The notes: generated by a model not told the origin, from the letters alone. Shown: positions 1-9,079, numbered from the stretch's first letter. The stretch is 64,000 bases of DNA from Pseudomonas sp. R5-89-07 (GCF_003851685.1 NZ_CP027727.1:5580001-5644000), one strand, 5' to 3'. Program-made: numbers and translations.

Positions 1-2
1 CC

Positions 3-656
3 TACCTGCTGGAGCAGGCCGAACGCGCTGGCGTGTTGATCGTCAACAAGCCGCAGAGCCTGCGCGACTGCAACGAAAAACTGTTCGCTACGCTATTCCC
101 GCAGTGCACGCCGCCGACTGTGGTCAGCCGCCGCGCCGACGTTTTGCGTGAATTCGCCGCCAAACACGGTGATGTGATCCTCAAGCCGCTGGACGGCATG
201 GGCGGCACCTCGATCTTCCGTCACCGCGCCGGCGACCCCAACCTGTCGGTGATCCTGGAAACCCTGACCGCCCTGGGCACCCAGCAGATCATGGGCCAGG
301 CCTACCTGCCGGCGATCAAGGACGGCGACAAACGCATCCTGATGATCGACGGCGAGCCGGTGGATTATTGCCTGGCGCGTATTCCGGCGGCCGGCGAGAC
401 CCGTGGCAACCTGGCGGCCGGTGGTCGTGGTGAGGCGCGGCCGCTGTCGGATAAGGACCGTTGGATCGCCGCTCAAGTCGGCCCGACCCTTCGCGAAAAA
501 GGCCTGCTGTTCGTAGGACTTGACGTAATTGGCGAGAACCTCACCGAAATCAACGTCACCAGCCCAACCTGTATTCGCGAGATTGATAATGCATTTGGCA
601 CGAACATCGGCGAAATGCTGATGGCGGCCATTGAGCGCAAGCTACAAGCCAAGTGA
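3..656 (+). CDS. gshB: Glutathione synthetase, C-terminal part (5' end outside window)
   Basis: ATP-grasp ligase that joins gamma-glutamylcysteine and glycine to make glutathione in the cytosol. The reading frame is open from base 3, so the gene begins upstream of the window. The visible part starts in the conserved stretch around [15 protein letters not shown] and continues through [13 protein letters not shown] (nucleotide-binding loop), [14 protein letters not shown] and the C-terminal [13 protein letters not shown] motif, all typical of GshB. About 217 residues of an expected roughly 317 are present. It is followed 77 bp later by a TonB-family gene, the same order as gshB and tonB3 in P. 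aeruginosa. The identification is firm; only the start is missing. Confidence 0.97.
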   Translation, partial: YLLEQAERAGVLIVNKPQSLRDCNEKLFATLFPQCTPPTVVSRRADVLREFAAKHGDVILKPLDGMGGTSIFRHRAGDPNLSVILETLTALGTQQIMGQAYLPAIKDGDKRILMIDGEPVDYCLARIPAAGETRGNLAAGGRGEARPLSDKDRWIAAQVGPTLREKGLLFVGLDVIGENLTEINVTSPTCIREIDNAFGTNIGEMLMAAIERKLQAK

Positions 657-733
657 CATAGAACAGCCGGACACAAACCAACATTGCGTTATCATGCGCC
701 ACCTGTGAAACGCGCGATGTTGGTTTTCTTGTC

Positions 734-1639
734 ATGACGCTCCCGTCCGAACTGCCCCCCGAACTCTCCCACAGCGGCGTGCGCCCGGCTGATCGGCTCG
801 GATTTACTCTGTTTCTGGCGGCGCTGATTCACCTGGCACTGATCCTCGGCCTGGGCTTCACCCTGGTCGAACCCAAGCAGATCACCAAAACCCTGGAAAT
901 CACGCTGGCCACCTTCAAGAGCGATAAAAAGCCCGAGAAGGCCGACTTTCTCGCCCAGGAAAACCAGCAAGGCAGCGGCACCCTCGACAAGAAGGCCGTG
1001 CCCAAGACCACCGAAGTGGCGCCGTTCCAGGACAACAAGGTCAACAAAGTCACCCCGCCGCCGGCACCCAAGCCGCAAGTCAAACAGGCCACGCCCAAGG
1101 CTGCCGTGACCACGGTTGCGCCCAAACCGCAAAAAGCCCCGACCCAGCGCGAAAAGACCAAGACCGAACCCACACCCGAGCCCGTCAAGCCGGCGCCAAC
1201 GTTCGACAGCTCGACGCTGTCCGACGAAATTTCCAGCCTGGAAGCCGAACTGGCCCACGAACAACAGCTCTACGCGAAGCGCCCGCGCATCTACCGCTTG
1301 AACGCCGCCTCGACCATGCGCGACAAAGGCGCCTGGTATAAGGACGAATGGCGCAAGAAAGTCGAACGCATCGGCAACCTCAACTATCCGGAAGAGGCAC
1401 GCCGCCAGCAGATCTATGGCAATTTGCGCTTGCTGGTGTCGATCAACCGCGACGGTTCACTCTATGAAGTGCAGGTACTGGAATCGTCCGGCCAGCCGTT
1501 GCTGGACCAGGCCGCCCAGCGCATCGTGCGCCTGGCCGCGCCCTTTGCGCCGTTTACCGGCGACTTGAACGACGTGGACCGCCTGGAGATCATCCGCACC
1601 TGGAAATTTGCCAGGGGTGATCGGCTTTCCAGCAATTAA
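734..1639 (+). CDS. TonB-family energy transducer (TonB3-like)
   Basis: 301-residue TonB-like protein. A single membrane-spanning segment lies at about residues 23-45. It is followed by a Pro/Lys-rich periplasmic linker (about 105-200) and a C-terminal TonB domain (about 215-300) containing the usual NYPEEARR motif, which contacts TonB boxes of outer-membrane receptors. TonB proteins transmit proton-motive energy from ExbB/ExbD to outer-membrane transporters. No exbB/exbD genes are adjacent. The position next to gshB matches P. aeruginosa tonB3, which has been linked to twitching motility rather than iron uptake; transferring that role here is inference. A REP doublet follows 15 bp after the stop. 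Confidence 0.9.
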   Translation: MTLPSELPPELSHSGVRPADRLGFTLFLAALIHLALILGLGFTLVEPKQITKTLEITLATFKSDKKPEKADFLAQENQQGSGTLDKKAVPKTTEVAPFQDNKVNKVTPPPAPKPQVKQATPKAAVTTVAPKPQKAPTQREKTKTEPTPEPVKPAPTFDSSTLSDEISSLEAELAHEQQLYAKRPRIYRLNAASTMRDKGAWYKDEWRKKVERIGNLNYPEEARRQQIYGNLRLLVSINRDGSLYEVQVLESSGQPLLDQAAQRIVRLAAPFAPFTGDLNDVDRLEIIRTWKFARGDRLSSN

Positions 1640-1654
1640 ATTGCCTCGTCTCCT

Positions 1655-1752
1655 GTAGGAGCGAGCTTGCTCGCGAAAAACGCAAGGCCGACGCGTCCAT
1701 TCAGAACGAGCGCATAATCGTTGACGATCTTCGCGAGCAAGCTCGCTCCTAC
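1655..1752. repeat. REP doublet, GTAGGAGCGAGC class
   Basis: Inverted pair of REP sequences: GTAGGAGCGAGCTTGCTCGC at the left end and its reverse complement at the right end, separated by about 55 bp. Each half is itself a hairpin. It lies between the tonB-like gene and yqgE, which are co-directional. Confidence 0.9.
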
Positions 1753-1790
1753 ACTTGTCAGTTCGCCCCTCCAACGCCACACTAGTGGGC

Positions 1791-2360
1791 ATGAAAAATG
1801 TCAGCCCGACCTACCTCAAGCACCACTTCCTGATCGCCATGCCCCATATGGCCGACCCGAACTTTGCGCAGACCTTGACCTACATCGTCGAGCACACCGC
1901 CAATGGTGCCATGGGGTTGGTGGTGAACCGCCCGCAGGAGCTGAGCCTGGCCGATATCCTTGAGCAACTGCGCCCGGAAATCGACCCTCCCGCCAGCTGC
2001 GAGGGCGTGCCGATCTACATCGGCGGGCCGGTGCAGACCGATCGCGGTTTCGTGTTGCACCCCACCGGGCCGAAGTTCCAGGCCACGGTCGACCTTGAAG
2101 GTGTCTCACTGTCCACATCCCAGGACGTGTTGTTCGCGATTGCCGACGGCGTCGGCCCCGAGCAAAGCGTGATTACCCTGGGCTATGCCGGTTGGGAAGC
2201 CGGGCAACTGGAGGCTGAACTGGCCAGCAACGCCTGGCTGACGTGCCCTTTCGACGCCGACATTCTGTTCAACACCGCCAGCGAATTGCGCCTGGAAGCC
2301 GCCGCCGCCAAGCTGCGGGTCAACCTCAATCTGTTGACCAGCCAGGCGGGGCACGCCTGA
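1791..2360 (+). CDS. yqgE: YqgE/AlgH family protein (UPF0301)
   Basis: 189-residue member of the UPF0301 family, historically named AlgH in Pseudomonas because it was linked to alginate expression; its biochemical function is unknown. The conserved N-terminus KHHFLIAMPHM and the motifs NRPQ, YIGGPVQTDRGFVLH and GYAGWEAGQLE are all present. The frame is open upstream to 1755, but the ATG at 1791 gives the family length and places residue 1 just before the conserved block. Its stop codon overlaps the ATG of ruvX, so the two are translationally coupled and part of the run leading to pyrR-pyrB-pyrC'. Confidence 0.93.
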   Translation: MKNVSPTYLKHHFLIAMPHMADPNFAQTLTYIVEHTANGAMGLVVNRPQELSLADILEQLRPEIDPPASCEGVPIYIGGPVQTDRGFVLHPTGPKFQATVDLEGVSLSTSQDVLFAIADGVGPEQSVITLGYAGWEAGQLEAELASNAWLTCPFDADILFNTASELRLEAAAAKLRVNLNLLTSQAGHA

Positions 2361-2797
2361 TGGCCTTGCGTCTGATCCTGGGGTTTGACTACGGCACCAA
2401 GCAGATCGGCGTGGCGGTGGGCCAGGTGATTACCGGCCAGGCCCGCGAGCTGTGCACATTGAAGGCCCAGAACGGCGTGCCGGACTGGAACCAGGTCGAA
2501 GCACTGATCAAGGAGTGGAAGCCCGATGCGGTCGTGGTCGGCCTGCCCCTGAACATGGATGGCACGCCCAGCGATATGTGCCTGCGCGCGGAAAAGTTCG
2601 CGCGTCGCCTCAATGGCCGCTACAACCTGCCCTTCTATACCCACGACGAACGCCTGACCACCTTTGAAGCCAAGGGTGAGCGCCGTGACCGTGGCGGCCA
2701 GAAAGGCAGCTACCGCGACAACCCGGTGGACGCCATCGCCGCCGCCCTGTTGTTGCAGGGCTGGCTGGATGAAAACACCGCTTTATTTGAATCCTGA
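2360..2797 (+). CDS. ruvX: RuvX/YqgF family pre-16S rRNA nuclease
   Basis: 145-residue RNase H-fold nuclease (YqgF/RuvX). In other bacteria it is implicated in final maturation of the 16S rRNA 5' end. The catalytic signature GFDYGTKQIGVAV at the N-terminus, GLPLNMDG in the middle, DERLTT and the C-terminal aspartate motif DAIAAALLLQ are visible. The ATG at 2360 overlaps the stop of yqgE by one base, which sets the start even though the frame is open further upstream. Confidence 0.93.
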   Translation: MALRLILGFDYGTKQIGVAVGQVITGQARELCTLKAQNGVPDWNQVEALIKEWKPDAVVVGLPLNMDGTPSDMCLRAEKFARRLNGRYNLPFYTHDERLTTFEAKGERRDRGGQKGSYRDNPVDAIAAALLLQGWLDENTALFES

Positions 2798-2811
2798 CCC
2801 GCCGCGATCCT

Positions 2812-2909
2812 GTGGGAGCGGGCTTGCCCGCGAAGAACGTTAACGATACCGCGTGAAGGCTGGATGAACGCGGTGCCCATGAGTTTTTCGCGAGCAAGCT
2901 CGCTCCTAC
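2812..2909. repeat. REP doublet, chimeric arms
   Basis: Left arm reads GTGGGAGCGGGCTTGCCCGC, while the right arm is the reverse complement of the GTAGGAGCGAGC class. The two ends therefore do not belong to the same sequence class. It sits between ruvX and pyrR. Confidence 0.85.
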
Positions 2910-2929
2910 ACACTTAATAAGGAGCCACC

Positions 2930-3436
2930 ATGAGCTTGCCCAATCCCGCCGAACTGATCAGCCAGATGGCGATACGCCTCAAGGCGCACCTGGAACACCG
3001 TGGCATCAGCGAACCGCGCTTTATCGGCATCCGCACCGGCGGTGTGTGGGTGGCCCAGGCACTGCTGCAAGAGCTGGACAGCGATGCGCCCCTGGGCACG
3101 CTGGATGTGTCCTTCTACCGTGACGATTTCAGCCAGAACGGCTTGCATCCGCAAGTGCGCCCTTCAGAGCTGCCGTTCGAGATCGAGGGCCAGCACCTGG
3201 TGCTGATCGACGACGTGCTGATGAGCGGGCGCACCATCCGCGCGGCCATGAATGAGCTGTTCGACTACGGCCGCCCGGCCAGTATCTCCCTGGTGTGCCT
3301 GCTCGACCTGGATGCTGGCGAATTGCCGATCAGCCCGGATGTTGTCGGTGCGACACTGTCTTTGGAGGCCCACCAGCGGGTAAAATTGTCCGGTCCCACG
3401 CCGCTCGAACTCGAACTGCAAGACCTTGCCCTTTAA
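2930..3436 (+). CDS. pyrR: Bifunctional pyr operon regulator / uracil phosphoribosyltransferase
   Basis: 168-residue PyrR, a phosphoribosyltransferase-fold protein that converts uracil and PRPP to UMP and, in some bacteria, regulates pyr genes. The PRPP-binding motif [16 protein letters not shown] lies at residues 91-106, and FIGIRTGG near residue 31 forms the other substrate loop. A clear ribosome-binding site (AAGGAG) precedes the ATG. pyrB begins 24 bp downstream, so pyrR-pyrB-pyrC' form one transcription unit. In pseudomonads PyrR has been proposed to act at the DNA level; no attenuator-like structure was recognised here. Confidence 0.95.
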   Translation: MSLPNPAELISQMAIRLKAHLEHRGISEPRFIGIRTGGVWVAQALLQELDSDAPLGTLDVSFYRDDFSQNGLHPQVRPSELPFEIEGQHLVLIDDVLMSGRTIRAAMNELFDYGRPASISLVCLLDLDAGELPISPDVVGATLSLEAHQRVKLSGPTPLELELQDLAL

Positions 3437-3460
3437 ACCGCCTTGTAAAGAGTCCCCGCG

Positions 3461-4465
3461 ATGACGCCTTTAGATGCCAAGCGCCCGCTGCAGCTCAATG
3501 CTCAGGGCCAGTTGCAACACTTTCTGTCCCTCGATGGTTTGCCCCGCGAACTGCTCACCGAAATCCTCGACACCGCCGACTCGTTCCTCGAAGTCGGCGG
3601 CCGGGCGGTGAAGAAAGTCCCGCTGCTGCGCGGCAAGACCATCTGCAATGTGTTCTTCGAGAACTCCACGCGCACCCGCACCACCTTTGAACTGGCGGCC
3701 CAGCGGCTGTCAGCCGACGTGATCACGCTGAACGTGTCCACCTCGTCGGCCAGCAAAGGCGAGACCCTGCTCGACACCCTGCGCAACCTGGAAGCCATGG
3801 CCGCCGACATGTTCGTGGTACGCCACGGCGACTCCGGCGCGGCGCATTTCATCGCCGAACATGTCTGCCCGAACGTGGCGATCATCAACGGCGGCGATGG
3901 CCGCCACGCCCACCCGACCCAAGGCATGCTCGACATGCTCACCATCCGTCGGCACAAGGGCAGCTTTGAAAACCTCTCGGTGGCCATCGTCGGCGACATC
4001 CTGCACTCGCGGGTTGCACGCTCGAACATGCTGGCCCTGAAGACCCTCGGCTGCCCGGACATTCGCGTGATCGCACCGAAAACCCTGCTGCCCATCGGTA
4101 TCGAGCAGTACGGCGTGAAGGTCTACACCGACATGGCCGAAGGCCTCAAGGGTGTCGACGTGGTGATCATGCTGCGCCTGCAACGCGAACGCATGGCCGG
4201 TGGCCTGCTGCCGAGCGAGGGCGAGTTCTACCGCCTGTTCGGCCTGACCACCGCACGCCTGGCCGGTGCCAAGCCGGATGCCATCGTGATGCATCCCGGC
4301 CCGATCAACCGCGGGGTGGAAATCGAGTCGGCGGTGGCCGACGGCGCGCAGTCGGTGATTCTCAACCAGGTGACCTACGGCATCGCCATCCGCATGGCCG
4401 TGCTGTCCATGGCCATGAGCGGGCAAACCGCGCAACGTCAATTCGAGCAGGAGAACGCCCAGTGA
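3461..4465 (+). CDS. pyrB: Aspartate carbamoyltransferase catalytic subunit
   Basis: 334-residue ATCase, which condenses carbamoyl phosphate and aspartate in pyrimidine synthesis. The carbamoyl-phosphate loop STRTRTTFE is at about residues 69-77. [12 protein letters not shown] and [12 protein letters not shown] supply further active-site residues. The N-terminal extension before the catalytic core is typical of pseudomonad PyrB, which carries the regulatory nucleotide site because there is no PyrI. It overlaps pyrC' by four bases (GTGA), consistent with the known PyrB-PyrC' dodecamer. Confidence 0.97.
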   Translation: MTPLDAKRPLQLNAQGQLQHFLSLDGLPRELLTEILDTADSFLEVGGRAVKKVPLLRGKTICNVFFENSTRTRTTFELAAQRLSADVITLNVSTSSASKGETLLDTLRNLEAMAADMFVVRHGDSGAAHFIAEHVCPNVAIINGGDGRHAHPTQGMLDMLTIRRHKGSFENLSVAIVGDILHSRVARSNMLALKTLGCPDIRVIAPKTLLPIGIEQYGVKVYTDMAEGLKGVDVVIMLRLQRERMAGGLLPSEGEFYRLFGLTTARLAGAKPDAIVMHPGPINRGVEIESAVADGAQSVILNQVTYGIAIRMAVLSMAMSGQTAQRQFEQENAQ

Positions 4466-5733
4466 AGCTCAGCATTCTCGGCGCCCGAGTCATCGATCCG
4501 GCCAGCGGCCTGGATCACGTTACCGACCTTCACCTGGACGCCGGCAAGATCATCGCCATTGGCGCCGCGCCCGCAGGCTTCAGCGCCGTGGAGAGTATCG
4601 ACGCCAAAGGCCTGATCGCCGCGCCTGGGCTGGTGGACCTCAACGTCGCCCTGCGCGAGCCGGGCTACAGCCGCAAGGGCAACATCACCAGCGAAACCCG
4701 CGCCGCCGCCGCCGGCGGTGTGACCAGCCTGTGCTGCCCGCCGAACACCAAGCCGATCCTGGACACCTCGGCGGTCACCGAGCTGATCCTCGACCGCGCC
4801 CGTGAAGCGGGCAATTGCAAAGTGTTCCCTGTCGGCGCGCTGAGCAAAGGCCTGGAGGGCGAGCAACTGGCCGAACTGATCGCCTTGCGCGATGCCGGTT
4901 GCGTAGCGTTCAGCAACGGCCTGGAAAGCTTTCGCAGCACCCGCACCTTGTGCCGCGCCCTGGAATACGCGGCCACCTTCGACCTGACGGTGATCTTTCA
5001 CTCCCAGGACCGTGACCTGGCTGAAGGTGGCCTGGCGCATGAAGGCGCGGTGGCTAGCTTCCTCGGCTTGCCGGGCATCCCGGAAACCGCCGAAACCGTG
5101 GCCCTGGCCCGTGACCTGTTGCTGGCGGAGCAAAGCGGCGTACGCGCGCATTTCAGCCAGCTGACCAGTGCCCGTGGCGTCGCCCTGATCGCCCAGGCCC
5201 AGGCCCGCGGCTTGCCGGTGACGGCGGACGTGGCGCTGTATCAGTTGATCCTGACCGATGAGGCGCTGATCGACTTCTCCAGCCTGTATCACGTGCAGCC
5301 GCCGCTGCGCACCCTGGCCGATCGCGAGGGTTTACGCGCGGCAGTGAAATCGGGCGTGGTCTCGGCGATTTCCAGCCACCACCAGCCCCACGAGCGCGAT
5401 GCCAAGCTGGCGCCGTTTGGTGCCACCGAACCAGGCATCAGCAGCGTCGAACTGCTGCTGCCGCTGGCAATGACATTGGTGGAAGATGGCTTGCTGGACC
5501 TGCCGACCCTGTTGGCACGCCTGAGCACCGGCCCGGCCGAGGCCCTGCGCCTGCCGGCGGGTAAGCTGGCGGTGGGTTCGGCGGCGGATCTGGTGCTGTT
5601 TGATCCGGCCAGTTCAACGGTGGCCGGGGAACACTGGCTGTCCAAGGGCGAGAACTGCCCGTTCATCGGCCACAGCCTGCCGGCCACGGTGCGGTACACG
5701 CTGATGGATGGGCGGATCAGCTACCAGGCTTGA
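4462..5733 (+). CDS. pyrC': Dihydroorotase-like subunit PyrC', catalytically inactive
   Basis: 423-residue dihydroorotase homologue starting at a GTG that overlaps the pyrB stop, with AGGAG upstream. In active type I enzymes a D-x-H-x-H-x-R-E-P-G motif binds zinc; here it reads [10 protein letters not shown] (residues 59-68), so both histidines are lost (N61, A63). The later TDHAPH catalytic motif reads SSHHQPH, losing the aspartate. This matches the known pseudomonad arrangement in which PyrC' is structural and holds together the ATCase dodecamer. A separate active dihydroorotase is expected elsewhere in the genome. Confidence 0.95.
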   Translation: MKLSILGARVIDPASGLDHVTDLHLDAGKIIAIGAAPAGFSAVESIDAKGLIAAPGLVDLNVALREPGYSRKGNITSETRAAAAGGVTSLCCPPNTKPILDTSAVTELILDRAREAGNCKVFPVGALSKGLEGEQLAELIALRDAGCVAFSNGLESFRSTRTLCRALEYAATFDLTVIFHSQDRDLAEGGLAHEGAVASFLGLPGIPETAETVALARDLLLAEQSGVRAHFSQLTSARGVALIAQAQARGLPVTADVALYQLILTDEALIDFSSLYHVQPPLRTLADREGLRAAVKSGVVSAISSHHQPHERDAKLAPFGATEPGISSVELLLPLAMTLVEDGLLDLPTLLARLSTGPAEALRLPAGKLAVGSAADLVLFDPASSTVAGEHWLSKGENCPFIGHSLPATVRYTLMDGRISYQA

Positions 5734-5760
5734 AGCCGATCTGAAGCGAATACAAAAAAT

Positions 5761-5786
5761 GTGGGAGGGGGCAAGCCCCCTCCCAC
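5761..5786. terminator. Solitary 26-bp palindrome (minimal REP), possible bidirectional terminator
   Basis: Perfect hairpin with 12-bp arms GTGGGAGGGGGC / GCCCCCTCCCAC and a two-base loop. It is preceded by a run of A and followed by a T-rich stretch. It lies between the convergent pyrC' and TM2 genes and looks like two REP outer arms fused without the usual 60-bp interior. Terminator function is inferred from position and base composition. Confidence 0.6.
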
Positions 5787-5812
5787 ATTGGTTCTTTATT
5801 AGGCCTAAGCGA

Positions 5813-6241
5813 TCAACGCCCGTTATTGCGCTCGGCATTGCGGATCGAAATCTGGCTGTTCAACGTCCAGAAGTCATACAGCACCCCAATCAGGAACAAA
5901 CCACCGGTCAGCAGGTAGATCAGGCCGCTGATCCATTTGCCCTGGTACATCCGGTGCACACCGAACACACCCAAAAACGCCAACAGGATCCAGGCCACGT
6001 TGTATTCGATGGGCCCGGCGGTAAAACGCAGGTCGGCTTCGCGGTCCATGGCCGGGATCAGGAACAGGTCGATCAGCCAGCCAATACCCAGCAGGCCAAA
6101 GGTGAAAAACCAGATCGTTCCGGTGACCGGCTTGCCGTAATAGAAGCGATGGGCTCCGGTAAAACCAAAAATCCACAGCAGGTAACCGATCACCTTGCTG
6201 TGGGTGTCTTGCTGCGAACCAACCTGTTGATAGGTGTTCAT
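5813..6241 (-). CDS. TM2 domain-containing membrane protein (two TM2 repeats)
   Basis: 142-residue membrane protein with two TM2-like units. The first has GAHRFYYGK at about residue 29 followed by a hydrophobic pair; the second has GVHRMYQGK at about residue 94 followed by another hydrophobic pair ending in DFWTLN. About four membrane segments are expected. The function of bacterial TM2 proteins is unknown. It is convergent with pyrC' and replaces the genes found between pyrC' and pilT in P. aeruginosa. Confidence 0.8.
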   Translation of the reverse strand: MNTYQQVGSQQDTHSKVIGYLLWIFGFTGAHRFYYGKPVTGTIWFFTFGLLGIGWLIDLFLIPAMDREADLRFTAGPIEYNVAWILLAFLGVFGVHRMYQGKWISGLIYLLTGGLFLIGVLYDFWTLNSQISIRNAERNNGR

Positions 6242-6373
6242 GGAATACCTCTTTTCACTCGATAGATAAATTTGTTCATTTTTTTTGTGACTTTTTTACG
6301 GGCGCCCGACGCACGGTAAATGCTATCTTCCTCGCCTCAAAGCCTTATACCGCCTGGCTTGTGTAGGACAATT

Positions 6374-6394
6374 GCGACGAATCGTCGCGTTTTT
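6374..6394 (+). terminator. Hairpin followed by T run
   Basis: GCGACG-AAT-CGTCGC followed by GTTTTT lies in the 249-bp gap between the TM2 gene and the NlpC/P60 gene. It has the form of a short Rho-independent terminator or attenuator upstream of the peptidase gene. No full gene precedes it on this strand, so its role is uncertain. Confidence 0.4.
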
Positions 6395-6490
6395 CCTGAA
6401 TTTGACCCCCAGGTTCAGTCGACAAACGGCCTGGGAACGTCACAAAAACCTGTTATAAAGTTGCGCGCAAACCCATAAGAGCCACGCCTA

Positions 6491-7129
6491 ATGCGACCAT
6501 TTTTCAAGACATGGCTAACCATTTGCCTATTAATGCCACTGGCCGCCCACGCCACCAATCGTGAGCAACGTCTTCCAAACGTTAACGGTTTCACCCCTAA
6601 AGTTCATAGCACGCCCAGCACCGCAAAATCGGTAAAGCCGACCGTCAGCCGCCCGACTCAACTGAGCAAGGCCCACGGTAAAACGCCTTCCACCCAGCTG
6701 GCCGTCAATACCAAGCAAAGCAGCAACGTTTTAAGCCGTGCCGTGAATGTACTCGGTACTCCTTATCGTTGGGGCGGCAGCAGCCCAAGTAAAGGGTTCG
6801 ACTGCAGCGGTTTGGTGAAATATGCCTTCAACGACGTCAAGGCAGTGGATCTGCCACGCACGTCCAATGCCATGGCGGCCGGCCACGGCTTGAAAGTTGA
6901 TCGCAAAGACCTCAAGCCAGGCGACTTGCTGTTCTTCAAGCTCAAGAGCCGCCAGGTCAACCACGTTGCCATTTACCTGGGCAATGACCGCTTTATCCAC
7001 GCACCGCGTCGCGGCAAGTCGGTGAGCATCGACACGCTGAAAAAGCCGTTCTGGGACAAGAACTACGTGATCGCCAAGCGGGTGCTGCCAAAAGAGCAGA
7101 ACAACAACCTGCGGATCGTGCAGCGCTGA
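6491..7129 (+). CDS. Secreted NlpC/P60 (C40) peptidoglycan endopeptidase
   Basis: 212-residue exported cysteine peptidase. A signal peptide covers about residues 1-21, ending in AAHA. It is followed by a Lys/Thr/Ser-rich linker (25-78) and an NlpC/P60 domain from about 80. The catalytic triad is visible as C105 in DCSGLV, H158 in VNHVAIYLG and H170 in RFIHAP. Such enzymes cut stem peptides in peptidoglycan. The gene stands alone between a REP doublet downstream and a hairpin upstream. The precise bond cleaved cannot be told from sequence. Confidence 0.9.
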   Translation: MRPFFKTWLTICLLMPLAAHATNREQRLPNVNGFTPKVHSTPSTAKSVKPTVSRPTQLSKAHGKTPSTQLAVNTKQSSNVLSRAVNVLGTPYRWGGSSPSKGFDCSGLVKYAFNDVKAVDLPRTSNAMAAGHGLKVDRKDLKPGDLLFFKLKSRQVNHVAIYLGNDRFIHAPRRGKSVSIDTLKKPFWDKNYVIAKRVLPKEQNNNLRIVQR

Positions 7130-7154
7130 TTCCAAGCTCAATACGGTAAATAAT

Positions 7155-7242
7155 GTGGGAGGGGGCTTGCCCCCGATGGCAGAGTGTCAGTCAACAGATT
7201 TGTTGGCTGATCTACCGCTATCGGGGGCAAGCCCCCTCCCAC
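7155..7242. repeat. REP doublet, GTGGGAGGGGGC class, subtype with GGCAGAGTGTC inner arm
   Basis: Outer arms GTGGGAGGGGGCTTGCCCCC and reverse complement, 88 bp in total. It lies between the convergent NlpC/P60 and pilT genes. Its left inner arm (GGCAGAGTGTCAGTCAACA) is the exact reverse complement of the right inner arm of the element at 18264-18350. Confidence 0.9.
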
Positions 7243-7267
7243 ATTTGGTTTCATTGTTTGCTGAATC

Positions 7268-8302
7268 TCATATGTCTGCCGGCACCCTCGCCTTCCCCCG
7301 CGCCTCCTCTGCGCTGATCAACCCCTCGCTCACCAGCGCCTTCAAGCTCATATCCAGCGTCTTCATGCCCAACGCCCCGCCGGTCTGGATAGCCGAGACC
7401 ATCTGCGCCACCTTGTCTTCGCGGATCAGGTTGCGAATGGCCGGCGTGCCCAGCATGATTTCGTGGGCCGCTATACGGCCGCCGCCGACCTTCTTCACCA
7501 ACACCTGGGAAACCACCGCCTGCAGGGATTCCGCCAGCATCGACCGCACCATGGCCTTTTCCATGGCAGGGAACACGTCCACCAGCCTGTCTACCGTCTT
7601 TGCCGCCGAGGTGGTGTGCAAGGTGCCAAATACCAGATGCCCGGTCTCAGCGGCCGTCAGCGCTAAGCGGATGGTTTCCAGGTCACGCAGTTCACCCACC
7701 AGGATCACATCCGGGTCTTCGCGTAACGCCGAGCGCAGGGCAGCCGAGAAGCTGTGGGTATCGCGATGCACTTGGCGCTGGTTGATCAAGGCCAGTTTCG
7801 GCCGGTGGATAAATTCGATGGGGTCTTCCAGCGTGAGGATGTGTTGGCGTCGATGCTGATTCAGGTAATCGATCATCGCCGCCAACGTGGTGGACTTGCC
7901 GGAGCCGGTGGGCCCTGTCACCAGCACCAGACCACGCGGCAGCTGCGCGATACGCTGGAACACCTCGCCCAGGCCAAGGCTTTCCAGGCTTTGGATTTCG
8001 TTGGGGATGGTGCGAAATACCGCCCCTACGCCACGCTCCTGCTGGAACACATTGGCGCGAAAGCGAGCCAGGCCGGGCAGCTCGAATGAAAAATCCGTTT
8101 CAAGAGACGTTTCGAAATCCTTTTGTTGGTATTTATTGAGCAAAGGGCTCAATAAATCCGCTACCTGGGACCCGGCCAGTACCGGGCTTTCCAGCGGCCA
8201 GACCTCGCCGTCAATGCGCAGCATCGGTGCCAGGCCGGCCGACAGATGCAGGTCGGAGGCGCCGCGGCGCACGCTGGCGGTCAGTAATTCAGTGATATCC
8301 AT
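7268..8302 (-). CDS. pilT: Type IV pilus retraction ATPase PilT
   Basis: 344-residue hexameric ATPase that powers pilus retraction and twitching motility, located at the inner-membrane base of the pilus. Walker A GPTGSGKST is at about residues 132-140. The Asp box LEDPIEF, the Walker B region VILVGELRDLET, the His box GTLHTTSA and the AIRNLIRE retraction motif are all present. The ATG at 8302 has GGAAAG upstream and gives the family length; upstream in-frame codons are excluded on that basis. It is divergent from yggS. pilU, which follows pilT in P. aeruginosa, is absent here. Confidence 0.97.
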   Translation of the reverse strand: MDITELLTASVRRGASDLHLSAGLAPMLRIDGEVWPLESPVLAGSQVADLLSPLLNKYQQKDFETSLETDFSFELPGLARFRANVFQQERGVGAVFRTIPNEIQSLESLGLGEVFQRIAQLPRGLVLVTGPTGSGKSTTLAAMIDYLNQHRRQHILTLEDPIEFIHRPKLALINQRQVHRDTHSFSAALRSALREDPDVILVGELRDLETIRLALTAAETGHLVFGTLHTTSAAKTVDRLVDVFPAMEKAMVRSMLAESLQAVVSQVLVKKVGGGRIAAHEIMLGTPAIRNLIREDKVAQMVSAIQTGGALGMKTLDMSLKALVSEGLISAEEARGKARVPADI

Positions 8303-8359
8303 AGGGCTTTCCATTTCCAGTAGAATGCCGCGGACTCCATATCCACGGGCGCAACTTGA

Positions 8360-9046
8360 ATGTCGACGATAGCAGACAACATCGGCCTGGTTAGCCAGCG
8401 CATCCGCGCCGCCGCCGACGCCGTGCAGCGTGACGCAAGCGGCATCCACCTGCTGGCCGTGAGCAAGACCAAACCGGCGCAAGCCGTGCGCGAAGCGTTT
8501 GCCGCCGGCTTGCATGACTTTGGCGAAAACTACCTGCAGGAAGCCCTGGGCAAACAGGCCGAATTAACCGACCTGCCCTTGAGTTGGCACTTCATCGGCC
8601 CCATTCAATCGAACAAGACTCGCGCCATCGCCGAGAATTTCGCTTGGGTGCATTCCGTGGACCGCTTGAAAATCGCACAACGCCTGTCCGAACAACGCCC
8701 TGCCGACCTGCCTGCGCTGAATATCTGCATCCAGGTCAACGTCAGTGGCGAAGCCAGCAAGTCCGGCTGTACGCCCGCCGACCTGCCGGCCCTGGCCAAC
8801 GCCATCAGCGCCCTGCCGCGCCTGAAGCTGCGCGGTTTGATGGCGATCCCCGAGCCCACTGAAGACCGCGCGGCGCAGGATGCGGCGTTCGCCACGGTGC
8901 GCGAGCTGCAAGCCAGCCTGAACCTGCCACTGGACACACTTTCCATGGGCATGAGCCACGACCTCGAGTCGGCCATCGCTCAGGGTGCCACCTGGGTGCG
9001 GATCGGTACCGCGCTGTTTGGCGCCCGCGACTACAGCCAGCCGTGA
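8360..9046 (+). CDS. yggS: YggS family pyridoxal-phosphate homeostasis protein
   Basis: 228-residue PLP-binding protein of the PLPBP/YggS family. It has an alanine-racemase-like barrel but no known catalytic activity and acts in vitamin B6 and amino-acid homeostasis. The PLP lysine is in HLLAVSKTKP (K36). FGENYLQE, WHFIGPIQSNK and the C-terminal phosphate-binding SMGMSHDLESAI are present. It begins 57 bp from the divergent pilT start, and proC follows 33 bp downstream, the usual yggS-proC-yggT grouping. A TAGAAT box at 8321-8326 could be its -10 element, but no good -35 is visible. Confidence 0.95.
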   Translation: MSTIADNIGLVSQRIRAAADAVQRDASGIHLLAVSKTKPAQAVREAFAAGLHDFGENYLQEALGKQAELTDLPLSWHFIGPIQSNKTRAIAENFAWVHSVDRLKIAQRLSEQRPADLPALNICIQVNVSGEASKSGCTPADLPALANAISALPRLKLRGLMAIPEPTEDRAAQDAAFATVRELQASLNLPLDTLSMGMSHDLESAIAQGATWVRIGTALFGARDYSQP

Positions 9047-9079
9047 AATGGCTGACGTTCATTTAGCTAAGGACCTGTC

